Of a DNA stretch of 64,000 bases, positions 12,688-22,889 are shown one piece after another. The notes beneath the pieces are model-generated. The model saw only the letters and a program-made list of their open reading frames with translations. It did not search any database and had not been told where the DNA came from. The DNA is from Imbricaverruca yamaguchii (Eukaryota; Arthropoda; Thecostraca; Neoverrucidae). Location: NCBI GenBank assembly GCA_034440575.1, contig JAOTOL010001308.1:248001-312000 (forward strand). The letters run 5' to 3'. The number at the start of each line of letters is the position of its first letter. The first letter of the stretch is position 1. A program made the translations under genes and the position numbers.

Positions 12688-13713
12688 TTAACCCGTCCCG
12701 TCTCGGGGGGAGGTCTTCAACCCCCCCCCCCTCAGCTTTTTCGCGGATAGCGGACGAACGACGCGGCGCAGCGAACCCAAATTTGGCATACCTTTTCCCA
12801 CATCAATTTGACATGCTGATTCAAAATCTTTAGGTCAGGTCATCTAGGGTCAACGAGTTAGTCAAGTTGAAGTGATTTCACCTCCAAAAAAGTTCAACCA
12901 GTCGTCACGTTTTAACAGATACAGATATTTTAATGAAACTTTCAGCGTTTGATTATCTTTACGGATGCAACAAAACGTACCAGATGAATTTTTTTCATTT
13001 TTCCCCGTTTTTTGACTATCTATACATTTTGCGTAATTGCCAAATTGCAGTTAAAATGCAGGAATCTGGCTAAAGTAAGCATTTTTATTAGGGCAAGTTG
13101 ACTTCCAGCAACGTCTCCCGGTCTGCTCTACCCATTGGAAAAGGAAAATTAAAGAAATTTGAAAAACTCAAAATTTTGACATTTCCAAAAAAAAATGGGT
13201 AGGGGGCAAAAAATTGTATTCCTGGTCGATTTCGCCGTCCTTTTCTAATTCTAAATAAATTTTGTTTTTCATGTATACCCAAAATGAATCCCCAAGAGTC
13301 AAAAACATAATTTAAGTCGCGAAAAGTCGTGAAAATCTATCCCCCTGGTGACGTCACTTTTGGGGGGACGAGTAGCCTAGGGGTAAGTTGCTCGTCTCAC
13401 AATCGAAAGGTTGTGGGTTCGAGTCTCACCTCTCGCTACTCTTCGCCCGCGACCAATCGGCGTGAGAGATTGGCGACGCTGCATGACTCAACGGTCGATG
13501 TGTCGTAAAAACCAATAACCAACCGACGTCACTTTTGGGGGTTAAGTGTTTTGGGGCTTGACCCAGACCCTACTCGTCGAGCGCTTTCCGATGACACCTC
13601 TTACGTTTTCGTGCGATGCTTAGTTAGGATTGTATAGGGGGTCTTCAACCACCCCCGCCCCCCTCACCGAGACGGGGTGGGAGGATTTGACCGGAAAGAC
13701 CGGAAAGGGTTAA
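12688..13713. mobile_element. candidate TTAA-bordered DNA element (1.03 kb)
   Basis: Both ends begin TTAACCC when read inwards (12688-12694, and the reverse complement of 13707-13713). Both ends also carry a matching CCCGTCTCGG...GGTTGAAGACC / GGTCTTCAACC block (12695-12728 and 13637-13675). The right end has an extra 30-base stretch between the two blocks. A TTAA border is typical of Kolobok- or piggyBac-type target sites. No transposase ORF is present, so it would be non-autonomous. It contains a SINE. Confidence 0.55.
13350..13541 (+). mobile_element. tRNA-derived SINE flanked by 17-bp target duplications
   Basis: A perfect 17-bp direct repeat, GACGTCACTTTTGGGGG, flanks a 158-bp insert (13367-13524). 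The insert starts with a tRNA-like head: an A-box-like TAGCCTAGGGGTAAGT, a CTCACAA anticodon-loop-like segment and a B box GGTTCGAGTCTC. The loop would give anticodon CAC (Val), but the anticodon stem is poorly paired, so it is not a functional tRNA gene. The body contains GAGAGATTGGCGACG.TGCATGA, which resembles the body after the SINE head at 19848. It is nested inside the TTAA-bordered element. Confidence 0.85.
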
Positions 13714-14242
13714 AGGACAAAATTATACCGGTCGTTTCGGCGACTCGACCTGGAAGAGCTATTCTGGCCGAAGCTCAGCCTATTCCGGATGAGGCATGCG
13801 TACACCTTTATGACGTTATATCAACTCATGGCTACCAAATTACATTTTCCTCGGGTGCCCATATTTGTCAAAATAAACAAACTCAATGAAGAGAGCAGAC
13901 GCCGACAGAAACCGAACAAGCGAGCGGGGTGGCGGGCTGTTTGAAGGAGGGATAGGTACGTAGACTGTACCTACCTACGTACCCATACGTTTATACCCTA
14001 AAGACAAGGTTCATGGATAGATATCAAGATCACGACTCATGGTCACGATTAAGGTCTTCGAAATTAAGATGCATGAACATTGTGCTGCTATTTCAATGTT
14101 CCATGGGTAGGTACCTACCTAGGTAATGCCATAAGTCTCACCTGGGTAATGACTTAAGGCAGGCGTGAGATGCATGAATGTTGCAAAGATTTAGCATCCA
14201 GCCTATAAGAATTTACTGTAAAGAATGGCATTATTGTGCTTT

Positions 14243-14830
14243 AAGGTAAGTAGGGGAAGAGGCAGGTTTCTGAACACTTAAGGCACCATGCAACAAATGG
14301 CTTACTGCTGCTTTTGTATGGTTCAACCAGTAATTCTACTGTATTTGGTGAATGCAAAAATGAACAAGCTATCCATATTCAAGCAATTCCTTTAATGAAA
14401 ATCATCTAACCACTTGTAAAGAGCAACTTTAAAATAGATATTTATTTTGTAGTGGTGTGCTGTATTCTGAACAGTAACATGTTGTGCATGAATACCTCCC
14501 TGTATCAATTGTGGTACAAGCTATTAGTAATTACTCAAATATGCTGGTGTAATTGAGAAAAGAACTGTAAATCATTTCCCTATGGTTTTCTTAAGCCAAT
14601 TGCTCTTTGAAGCCTAAAATCATGCCTGTGAACTTTGCCTGTTCTGTGCACAAAACATTGGTAGAACTGTTTAATCAGACATACATATTTTGATAGAAAC
14701 AAGTCCATCATTTCTGAATACCATAATATTTTTGTTATTTATGCACTGATCATGATGTGGGAGATGTTAAAAGGTAGGTGTTCACAAAACAGAACATGTT
14801 CAGATACCCCCCTCTTCCCCTACCTACCTA
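14243..14830. mobile_element. candidate MITE with ~30-bp inverted ends
   Basis: The left end (14243-14276, AGGTAAGTAGGGGAAGAGG then TTTCTGAACA) and the reverse complement of the right end (14798-14830, GTAGGTAGGGGAAGAGG then TATCTGAACA) match over about 30 bases with a few differences. A target duplication is not clear because the flanks are TACC-rich. No ORF inside. Confidence 0.45.
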
Positions 14831-16770
14831 CCTAGGTATTGATGAGACAAGTCTAACACCTTTTTTTTTTGTTAAACAACTATTCTGCCTGATGACTGAA
14901 AAGTATGTATTTGCAGTGGAAATAACTTGTCACATGTTAATCACATTCATCAGCATTGCATCAGAAAGTAGGTAATTCTGAAAATTCAGTGATGATGTAC
15001 AGCTTTGCCCCCCCCACAAAAAAAGGAAAAATGTATGCTTTAAAGTGGTTTTGGTTTTTTAAATTTGTTTTTAGAATACCTTGTTTATAAAGGTTACTAA
15101 GATCCTGGGACCACTAATTTTCCATGCAAATGCTTGATTTTTAGGTTATGAGCAAAATAATGCCAAAAAGGGGTTTTGAGTTAGACAACTGCATTAAAAG
15201 GAATGTCAAAATGCAAGATATACTTACTTATCATGGCCCACCTTTTGTGTAAAAACAAAATTTTTGTCACATTTTTGGGGAAAGATTTTTCACTTAATTT
15301 TCCAACTTAGAAAAACCTAAACTAACCTAACATAGCAAAACCAATCTGCTTCCTTTATGGAGGAAAATGTGTGTAAATGCCTTGTTACCACCTTAAAGAG
15401 ATGCTTGTTCATGATTCTCAATCATGATTGTGATCCTCAATTTATGCCACTATCAATTTTTTGTTGTAACTGACAATGCTTTATGTGATTAACAAGCTGC
15501 ATGAAAAATGCAGTTGATCCATCCCTAAACCCAAAGAACAAACAAAAAAGTTACATGACACATCACCAATCTGTCTCAGGTGCAGCCTAACACTGAATTT
15601 GTATGATATATTTTCAGTGCCATCATGGTGGTGAACTATTGTAAGGCATGGAAGGATGTTCCAGCTTAATGTAATAATATTACTGGCGAATATAAAATAT
15701 TGAATATGTTCTAAGAGTGATTACTGCTAGAATATGCAAAAATTTGCAAATATAAGATATTGTGGGTTAAATAACATTTTCAAGCACTTCTTTCCATGCA
15801 ATTCTTGTCTGATACCAATTAAGGTTACCCAATATGTGAGAGGAAGTCATGGCCTCACTGTCTCCCTTGCATTCATGTTGAGCTTAATCCTATATTAGGT
15901 TCATGAGCTTGTTGATGTTGATAAGGATCAGGATTGGATTATATTTTTGAATTTTGGATTTGTATGGTGCACTTTTTGTGTCATCAATTTGGAGGGGATG
16001 ATTTCAGCATATTTATGACATCAGAAACTCCCTTTGTAAATTTTGGTTAATTGTTTAGCTGTGGCAAAGAGCAATATGTTTCTATTCCTTGTCAAACACT
16101 ACCATTCAAGCTTGCAGTGAGAGAGAGAGAATACAGTTTTCCAAGGAGATTAATGTTCTAAATGATGGCATTCAGAATTTTGCTGTCTTTTCAAATGTGG
16201 CAGTGAGGGGAGGTGAACTACTTTTGTCAATGTTCTGACTCATTGGATCAGCAGAACTCACATTTTGGTGGTGCCCAAACATTACCAGCCTTTATAGTTT
16301 TACCACAAGATAAACAGGACACATTAATGTGTGGCTTATATCTGGAGAAAATCTCTTCTGGAAAGATTTTAAGCATTGTGACTGGAGAAATGTGGTGAAG
16401 AGTGAAGAGTTATGTGACTACACAATATGTTTAGCAAACTGATTTTTCATCATGTGAAAAATATTTTTCTTTAAAATTGCACACATAGCTGTGTGAAGAC
16501 ACCTTTTGTTGGTGTTGTTTTTATGCTTTTGAGGGGGCATGTGCACCCTTAATGTTGGCTTGCCCCTCCTTTATGGGATGGCATGGAACCCTATGGAGTC
16601 CCCCCAAAACAAAACAAAAATGTTCCTGTCTATTGTTCCCATGTATTGTGCCCCCAATAATTTACAGATGCAAATGCTTCTACACACACACCTGCAGTAC
16701 AAATGTGCATGGTAGATGCTCAACTATTTGTACCCTTATGGGACAGACTTGTGCATGTGGTTGTTCTCAA

Positions 16771-16921
16771 GTTCTCACCATAGCTTGTTGTGTACACTGC
16801 ATAATTATCCTGCTATTTTGGACCTGATGAGCAGAGGACAGTTCTCACCAGAAGTTCTCACCATAGCATGTTGTGTACACTGCATAATTTTCCTGCTATT
16901 TTGGACTTGATGAACGGAGGA
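16771..16921. repeat. 83-bp direct repeat, about two copies
   Basis: GTTCTCACCATAGC.TGTTG and the following bases through TATTTTGGAC.TGATGA are present twice, at 16771 and 16854, nearly identical. Confidence 0.85.
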
Positions 16922-17113
16922 CTGCTCCATGATAGGATGTAAGGTCATAACCTTGGGGCGTGCCACCGAACTGAATGACCTGTTTATAGGTGTTTATAGG
17001 CCAGTTATGCCTCAGAGGATGGTGTGGGGGACATTGGTCAGTCAGCATTAATCCAACCAATTCAGTTACTGCCATCTCTAGAGTGCGGGCTGGCCCAGGA
17101 AAAGTTACATAGG

Positions 17114-17182
17114 GTCGGACTTGAAACAAAGACCTCTCGCACTTGAACTGAAGCATTGGTCGACTGAGCCACCAAGGCGGCA
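17114..17182 (-). mobile_element. tRNA-like SINE head (minus strand)
   Basis: Read on the minus strand: an A-box-like TGGCTCAGTCGACCA near the 5' end and a B-box-like GTTTCAAGTCC about 45 bases later. The spacing fits a tRNA-derived SINE promoter. Acceptor-stem complementarity is poor, so I call it a SINE relic, not a tRNA gene. Confidence 0.5.
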
Positions 17183-18252
17183 ATATACTACAGACATACA
17201 AATTCCTCAGTTTGAAGGAGATGGCTAGCAATTTTTGCTGTCCCTGTCCGGCAAGGTGTAAAATTAAGAAGTTTCTGTAGAAAACTGGGCCTTATGAAAC
17301 ACATATTTGCTTCCAAGGCGATTACATTTTCCTCCATTCTTACAACATGTGTCGGTCCACATAGCTTGTGTCTGATAAGTATGATATGTTCAATGTTCAA
17401 TGCAATCAACATGATCTCCTTCAGATCTGCCTCATTTTTAGTGATTGTATGCAGGACACTTGAGCATAATTGCATTGTGCTTGTTCATTGCAAATAATGC
17501 GTATAGCAAAATAAATATTTCCGTTCGCATCAGACAGGCTACTATCTATGAATTTGAACACACCGCCATCGGTGCGATGTCGCACCTCCCAACGCCTATA
17601 TCCCGTGCGGGGTCGGACACTGCAGAAGACACCCTGTCGTGTCACGTTGCCGGCTGTGACCCGCGCCTGGCTGGGTGTCCGCCTGGCGCCACCACACCGG
17701 CCGTCCACGTGCCCACCCGCTGATTAGGTGGGCCTGTCGCCTGTCGCCTGTCACTGCCGCCCCGCCAAACGGCGCAGTCCGACGTGCGCGATGCGCACTG
17801 CCAGTACAGACTTCAACCCTGACGGAGTACACGGAATGGTCTCGAGCAGTGCGTTGGTCCGAACCGAGAGTCTGCTCAGTTCCCGCTGTAAGGAAACATC
17901 ACGGCCTGCGCCCACGCCAGATTGTGGTGGCCCAGCCTCAGCTGTTCACGTGTCGACTAAAATCTAAGGGCTTTTATTGTTGCCTGGAATGCACGTCTTC
18001 AGCATGTAATACTCTGATCTGGAGAGATACGTATGCAGCTATACCAACCTGATAGCTTCAGGACCAGCAACCGGTGCCCTGCTCTCCGCCACAGGACAGA
18101 CTGAATATCGGACATGTTTTGGGCCGTCGCGTCGATGGTGAAATTACTTCGTGTTTTTTTGCTTTTCCGCCAGCTTGGATGTGTTGTACCGACGTTCCAG
18201 AGTGCACACGCAACATGACAGCGGCTTTCAGCTGCATGACTTTCGTCAGCTT
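17183..18252. other. no gene recognised; GC-rich CpG-containing segment
   Basis: The 17560-17950 part is GC- and CpG-rich, with overlapping ORFs on both strands and no protein signature. It could be a promoter-proximal or exon-1 region of the downstream CEP95 gene, but I see no sequence that settles this. Confidence 0.3.
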
Positions 18253-19075
18253 CTCCCGCCCGCCGTACCGACCGGCATTCCAACTAGGCAGTCCTCCTCT
18301 CCTGCATGCCGTACCGACCGGCACTATGACCACGGGCCACTTTTCCCGCCTGCCGTACCGACCGGCGGTCCAACCAGGGGCCACCTCTCTCGCCTGCCGT
18401 ACCGACCGGCACTATGGCCAGGGGCCACCTCTCCCGCCTGCCGTACCGACCGGCGGTCCAACCAGGGGCCACCTCTCTCGCCTGCCGTACCGACCGGCAC
18501 TATGGCCAGGGGCCACCTCTCCCGCCTGCCGTACCGACCGGCACTATGACCAGGGGCCATTTCTCCCGGCTACCGTACCGACCGGCACTATAACCAGGGG
18601 CCACCTGTCCCGCCTGCCGTACCGACCGGCACTATGGCCAGGGGCCACCTCTCCCGCCTGCCGTACCGACCGGCACTATGACCAGGGGCCACCTCTCCCG
18701 CCTGCCGTACCGACCGGCACTATGGCCAGGGGCCACCTCTCCCGCCTGCCGTACCGACCGGCACTATGACCAGGGGCCACCTCTCCCGCCTGCCGTACCG
18801 ACCGGCAGTCCATCAAGGGGCCACCTCTCCCGCCTGCCGTACTGACCAGCAGTCCAACCAGTGGCCACCTCTCCCGCCTGCCGTACCGACCTGCAGTCCA
18901 ACTAGGGGCCACCTCTCCCGCCTGCCGTACCAACCGGCACTATGACCAGGGGCCACCTCTCCCGCCTGCCGTACCGACCGGCAGTCCAACCAGGGGCCAC
19001 CTCTCCCGTCTGCCGTACCGACCGGCACTATGGACCAGGGGCCACCTCTCCCGCCTGCCGTACCGACCGACATGG
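18253..19075. repeat. 44-bp minisatellite, about 18 copies
   Basis: Units contain GCCGTACCGACCGGCACTAT then CAGGGGCCACCTCTCCCGCCT with a 44-bp period (for example 18396 to 18440). Two unit variants alternate (CACTATG versus CGGTCCAAC). 44 is not a multiple of three, so the long ORFs on both strands are an artefact of missing stop codons. Each unit has a pyrimidine-rich CCTCTCCCGCCTGCC tract but no following AG. Confidence 0.95.
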
Positions 19076-19559
19076 TGGTGGTGCTGACCGGCTAGCAGTC
19101 CGACCAGGGATAGTGGAGCCCAATTACCAGTAGATCAGCATTCCTGTCCAGCATACCTGATGACCGCCCTCCGCATCACTAACCCTTATCACTCAATCGG
19201 TGCACATAGATCAACATCTCTGATCTGCATCTCCTGTCATGATTCCAGTGCTCTTTTGTCGGGTTATCATGATAACGCATCCGGTCGAGGAGCAGTGCTG
19301 AACCGATAACACGCTGTTTTATTTCCAGATATTGGAAGTGTAACCTGAATGTGACAAAACAATGGGCGACAAAAGGATCAGAAGGCGAGGTAAGTTGGAA
19401 GCACGTCCCTAAATAAAAAGGTGCACGTTCTGCCCTCATCATAATGCGTGAACTGGAAGAATAAACAGCCTCCGCCCAAATGCACATGTTCAGTCATAAA
19501 ACTTAGATACGTTCTTTGGGTATTATGAGTAGTATAAGTCTGCTATCATTATCTTATCT

Positions 19560-20340
19560 GCCCAACCCTATATATCTGCCTGCCCTACCTTATCTACCCT
19601 ATTTCATCATATTATGTTCTATGTTGTCTTGTGCACTCTAACCCATTATACTCTTCTCACCCTACCTATAATTTCCAGTCCTATATTACCTCATCCTATT
19701 ATTTCCTGTCATGTCTTACCCTGTCCCACCCTGCCCTATCATATTCTACCCTACCTTACGATACCCTAACATACCCTATCCTACCATACCATACCATGCC
19801 GTACCACACCATATCATATCCAAACCTATCTTATCCTACCTTACCAGGACCGCGGTATCTCAGCCGGTAGGACACTCGACTCTTGGTCGTATGATCGTGG
19901 ATTCGAATCCCACAACCGCGCGATTGCCGAGTCTATCCGCGATTAACTGATGTAAGAGGTTGGCGATGGTGTATGATATGTCAGTAGAATACATCATGAA
20001 AGGACCTGATCCTACCGTCCCTTCTATCCTACCATGCCTTACCCCACTGCACCATACCATGCCCTGTCATGCCCTACCAAATTACCATACCCTATTCCCC
20101 ATTGCCATGTACTCGAGCATGCACTGTCCTACACTACCATGCCATCCTACGTCTTAGCATATCCTACCCCACACTACCATACCTTATCATGCCCTTCCAT
20201 ACTCTGCCCTGCACTATGATACCCTATCATAACCTGTCATACACTACGATACCCTACCATACCCAGTCCTACACTGCAATACCCTGTCATACCCTGCCCA
20301 ACACTGCAATAACTTGTCATACCCCACACCACCCTGCCCC
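19560..20340. repeat. degenerate CCATA/CCTAT satellite-like tract
   Basis: Roughly 700 bases of imperfect pentamers (CCATA, CCTAT, CCTAC and variants), interrupted by the tRNA-Lys-like SINE at 19848. No coding content. Confidence 0.85.
19848..20000 (+). mobile_element. tRNA-Lys(CTT)-derived SINE
   Basis: The head at 19848-19920 has the layout of tRNA-Lys: A box TATCTCAGCCGGTAGGACA, an anticodon loop CTCTTGG giving CTT, then TCGTGG and a B box GGATTCGAATCCC with a matching CCGCG..CGCGG acceptor-like pairing. Differences in the anticodon stem and an added body (GTAAGAGGTTGGCGATG...) show a SINE, not a tRNA gene. The body resembles that of the 13367 SINE. The exact 3' end is unclear. Confidence 0.8.
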
Positions 20341-20708
20341 AGTTGCGAATTACGATGGTGTCCATGTCGACAATGAAACAATAACGTTGTGTTATGGTTG
20401 AGGTTGACCCACCAAACTGGCAACCTGCATGCATCGAAACAACCATTCCGTTTGGGATTACCGATGGGGTGGTTGGGCCAACCTCGCCAATGGGATTATT
20501 TTTTTGGGAGGACCCTACCCCCACTAGTCTCGTGTCACTGTATACTTGCACTCTGCACTGCAATGGCCCACCATTTGATCACGCCTCACCAGTGTGAACG
20601 ACGTTTGTCCATTAATCAGGAACCACCCCAGAAAGTGCAAATATGCCCTTCCCCCATGTTTCCGTTAATTTCTTCTTGTTCTCATATGTGAATATTACTG
20701 TTGCCCAG

Positions 20709-20813
20709 GGTTAGAATATTGGTTTTTCGTTAGGTGTGAGATGTCGAAATGAGCAGGGTAGGATGTCGAAATTTCCCATGGAATTAGTATCATTTACAAT
20801 GCTTTTGATGTCC
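20709..20813. repeat. left part of a dispersed repeat split by the TTAA element
   Basis: Closely matches 38748-38855 (shared TTAGGTGTGAGATGTCGAAA and the following bases, then AATGCTTTTGATGT). The right part continues after the TTAA element at about 22184. Confidence 0.8.
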
Positions 20814-22183
20814 TTAACACGCGCCCCGAAGGGCCTCGGAAAATTACGCGCGCTGGAGGGGGGGGGGACGGATTCCGCCCCATAAGATCTTGGCTCCAAT
20901 GAAGGCTAGAGGAACGAAATTCGCAGGGTGGATGGGCACGATAGTTAACTCTATTGTGTGCAAATTGCGTAACCTTAGGTCAATATCTTCAAGGTCAAAT
21001 GAGGTCAAAATAACAAACTTTTCTGGTTTTGCGTGGTTTGGCTTGTCATTGTTATGGAGCACTCTGATTGTGTTTAAATGCTTCAAAATTGGCAGTAATT
21101 ATGTTTTAGACATTACTAATGATGCCATACATATGCCAGATCCGTCATTTGACCTCAGGTCACCTATCTAGGAGCACTTTATCAGGTCATTACCTCCAGT
21201 TACCGGAACCGGGCTGCCTACCTGACTGCTCCGTTGGGCGGCTCGGCACAATCGGCTTCGCAAAGAAAGGAATGAAATACATGAATAAAGTATAGAAACG
21301 CTCAGGCACACAATGACAAACAGTAGATTTCAGGATGTGTAGGGAGTAACATGCAAAGTGATATCAATCGCATGAAAGTCATTTCCATTTATGACAATAT
21401 TCCAGTTGATCAAGTTTGGTTCCATTAGCTTGTCATGATGACCTCGGCGACCTAGCATGACTTTTAAATTATATAGCATAACAATATGCATAAAAAAGTT
21501 GCTAGTGTTGTGAAGAACGCTTCCATTTTGCCAATATCCGGGAAGTGCATCAGCGCCGATTTTTGTGGTCTGGCGCTGTTATTTTTTTTAAACTTCAACG
21601 GCCCATAACTTAGGAATTTTTTCGGCCGATTTTCATTTTTCTTCCTTTAAGCAATGCGCCGGACATTTCTAAGCAGGTACGGTAAAAATGGCGTATATCG
21701 GCCGGTACAATTTGGAGTTGTTTACGAAAAGTCGGAGGGGTGGACGGATTTCGCCCTCCACTCCTCCAGATCGTGTGTTAACCTGTCATGAACTTGACCT
21801 GACTTGACCTCGGTTACCTGACATGACTTTGAAACAATGCAGCATAACAATATACATCAAACAAGTCGCTAGTGTTGCCAAGAACACTTCTTTTTTGCCA
21901 ATATACGGGAAGCGCATCAGCGCCGATATTTGTGGTCTGGCGCTACGAAATGGTTTGACTTTAATCCGCGCCGTCAGAATTTTTTTAAACTTTACCGACC
22001 CCTAACTCGAAAAATTATTTTCGTTTTTCGATTTTCGTTTGTCTTACTTTAAACAACGTGTCGTTCATTTCTAAGCAGGTACACAAACAATGGCGTATAT
22101 CGGCCGGTAAAATCGGCAGTTATCTACGAAAAACCAAAGGGGTGGGCGGATTTCGCCCCCCCCCCCTCCAGGGCGCGTGTAAA
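20814..22183 (+). mobile_element. TTAA-bordered non-autonomous element, copy 1
   Basis: Starts TTAACACGCGCCCCGAAGGG and ends with the inverted counterpart GGCGCGTG then TAAA (one change from TTAA). It is the inverted partner of the copy at 28527-29882; the two match throughout. A 360-base block at the right end is present twice in each copy: here an inner copy ends at about 21784 and the outer at 22183. No transposase is encoded. It lies inside a repeat whose uninterrupted form is at 38748-39050, giving a paralogous empty site. Confidence 0.85.
20977..21162 (+). promoter_or_regulatory. cluster of AGGTCA nuclear-receptor half-sites
   Basis: AGGTCA occurs at 20977-20982, 20992-20997 and 21002-21007; the last two form a DR4 (AGGTCA, 4 bases, AGGTCA). 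An everted TGACCT-c-AGGTCA lies at 21150-21162. The same arrangement is conserved in copy 2 (29526-29538 and 29681-29711). Binding is inferred from motif only. Confidence 0.4.
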
Positions 22184-22385
22184 GACACAAATTTGAGAAA
22201 TTGTTGTATGTGATGTTCTTACGACCGTACCTTCATCATTTGTTTCGATATTCATAATTTCGGAAGAGCTATGTTCGGGATAGGGTGAACAACACCTATG
22301 TTGTAAACTGGTATTCTATGCCATATCACATTTTAGGTAATACCTTTACATGAAATTGCGTTGCGAAATGAGAGTAATTCACTCG
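22184..22385. repeat. right part of the dispersed repeat
   Basis: Matches 38880-39040 (shared TGGTATTCTATGCCATATCACATT-like stretch and flanks). With 20709-20813 it forms one repeat copy split by the TTAA element. Confidence 0.7.
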
Positions 22386-22757
22386 TTGTGCTGCCATCGT
22401 CACTGTTCACGTTGCTACACGTTGCTTCGACGCTGATTGGCTGACCATGCTGCTGCAAAGTTACGGTCCAATTTATCCGTTATTTCGTAAACCATGCGAA
22501 GTATCATGTAGTTTGGATGGAATCAGTTGCTCCAATGAACAGATGAATCAGCAGTTTTTCTTGTTTCTGCGTTCGTTGTGTCGTGTTCATGAGCGATGAC
22601 TCTTTTGCAAATGAAATTTCTTGATTGCCATTCTGCAATGAGCTGTTGAAATCATCTGTTCAAAGCATAAGTGCATGGTGGCATAGCCTAAGTGTGTTTA
22701 AGCTGATATGGCCTAACCTGACGTAGCACATCTTCATCTATCCGACACCTGTTGCAG
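22386..22757. other. region upstream of the first traced CEP95 exon
   Basis: Ends in an acceptor (CTGTTGCAG at 22749-22757). An ATTGG (inverted CCAAT box) sits at 22436-22440, but no convincing start exon was found. The missing first coding exon must end in phase 1 and code for only about 8-12 residues, judging from the vertebrate N-terminus. Confidence 0.3.
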
Positions 22758-22889
22758 ATTGTGTGAAACTGTCCAACAAGATCATTGATCGGTGCGACCT
22801 ACCCATCCCGCGCATCACCAGCATAGATGGCATCCGCTCCAACTTGTTCGTCAGTCTTTTGCAAGTGCTGTACCATCACCTACCTGAGG
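22758..22889 (+). CDS. CEP95: CEP95 exon A (N-terminal CH-like region, first half)
   Basis: Acceptor GTTGCAG, donor GTGAGT, phase 1 in and 1 out. It encodes VKLSNKIIDRC, then ITSIDGIRSNLFVSLLQVLY, the start of the CEP95 N-terminal domain. The vertebrate protein has only a few residues before this, so the missing exon should be tiny. Confidence 0.85.

Larger units (their letters stand above)
13714..17113. other. AT-rich stretch without recognised genes
   Basis: Low-complexity, AT-rich, many homopolymer runs and TACC/GTAG phrases (13960-14125, 14818-14836). ORFs are short and lack family signatures. A candidate inverted-repeat element lies at 14243-14830 and a two-copy direct repeat at 16771-16921. 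Confidence 0.5.

Noticed and set aside
13367..13450. Functional tRNA-Val gene
   Set aside because: The anticodon stem is poorly paired and the sequence sits within a 158-bp insert with target duplications, so it is a SINE.
18074..18769. 231-codon ORF and minus-strand counterparts
   Set aside because: A 44-bp minisatellite; the period is not a multiple of three and the peptide changes frame each unit.
19848..19920. Functional tRNA-Lys gene
   Set aside because: The anticodon stem is disrupted, a non-tRNA body follows and there is no terminator T run; best read as a SINE head.
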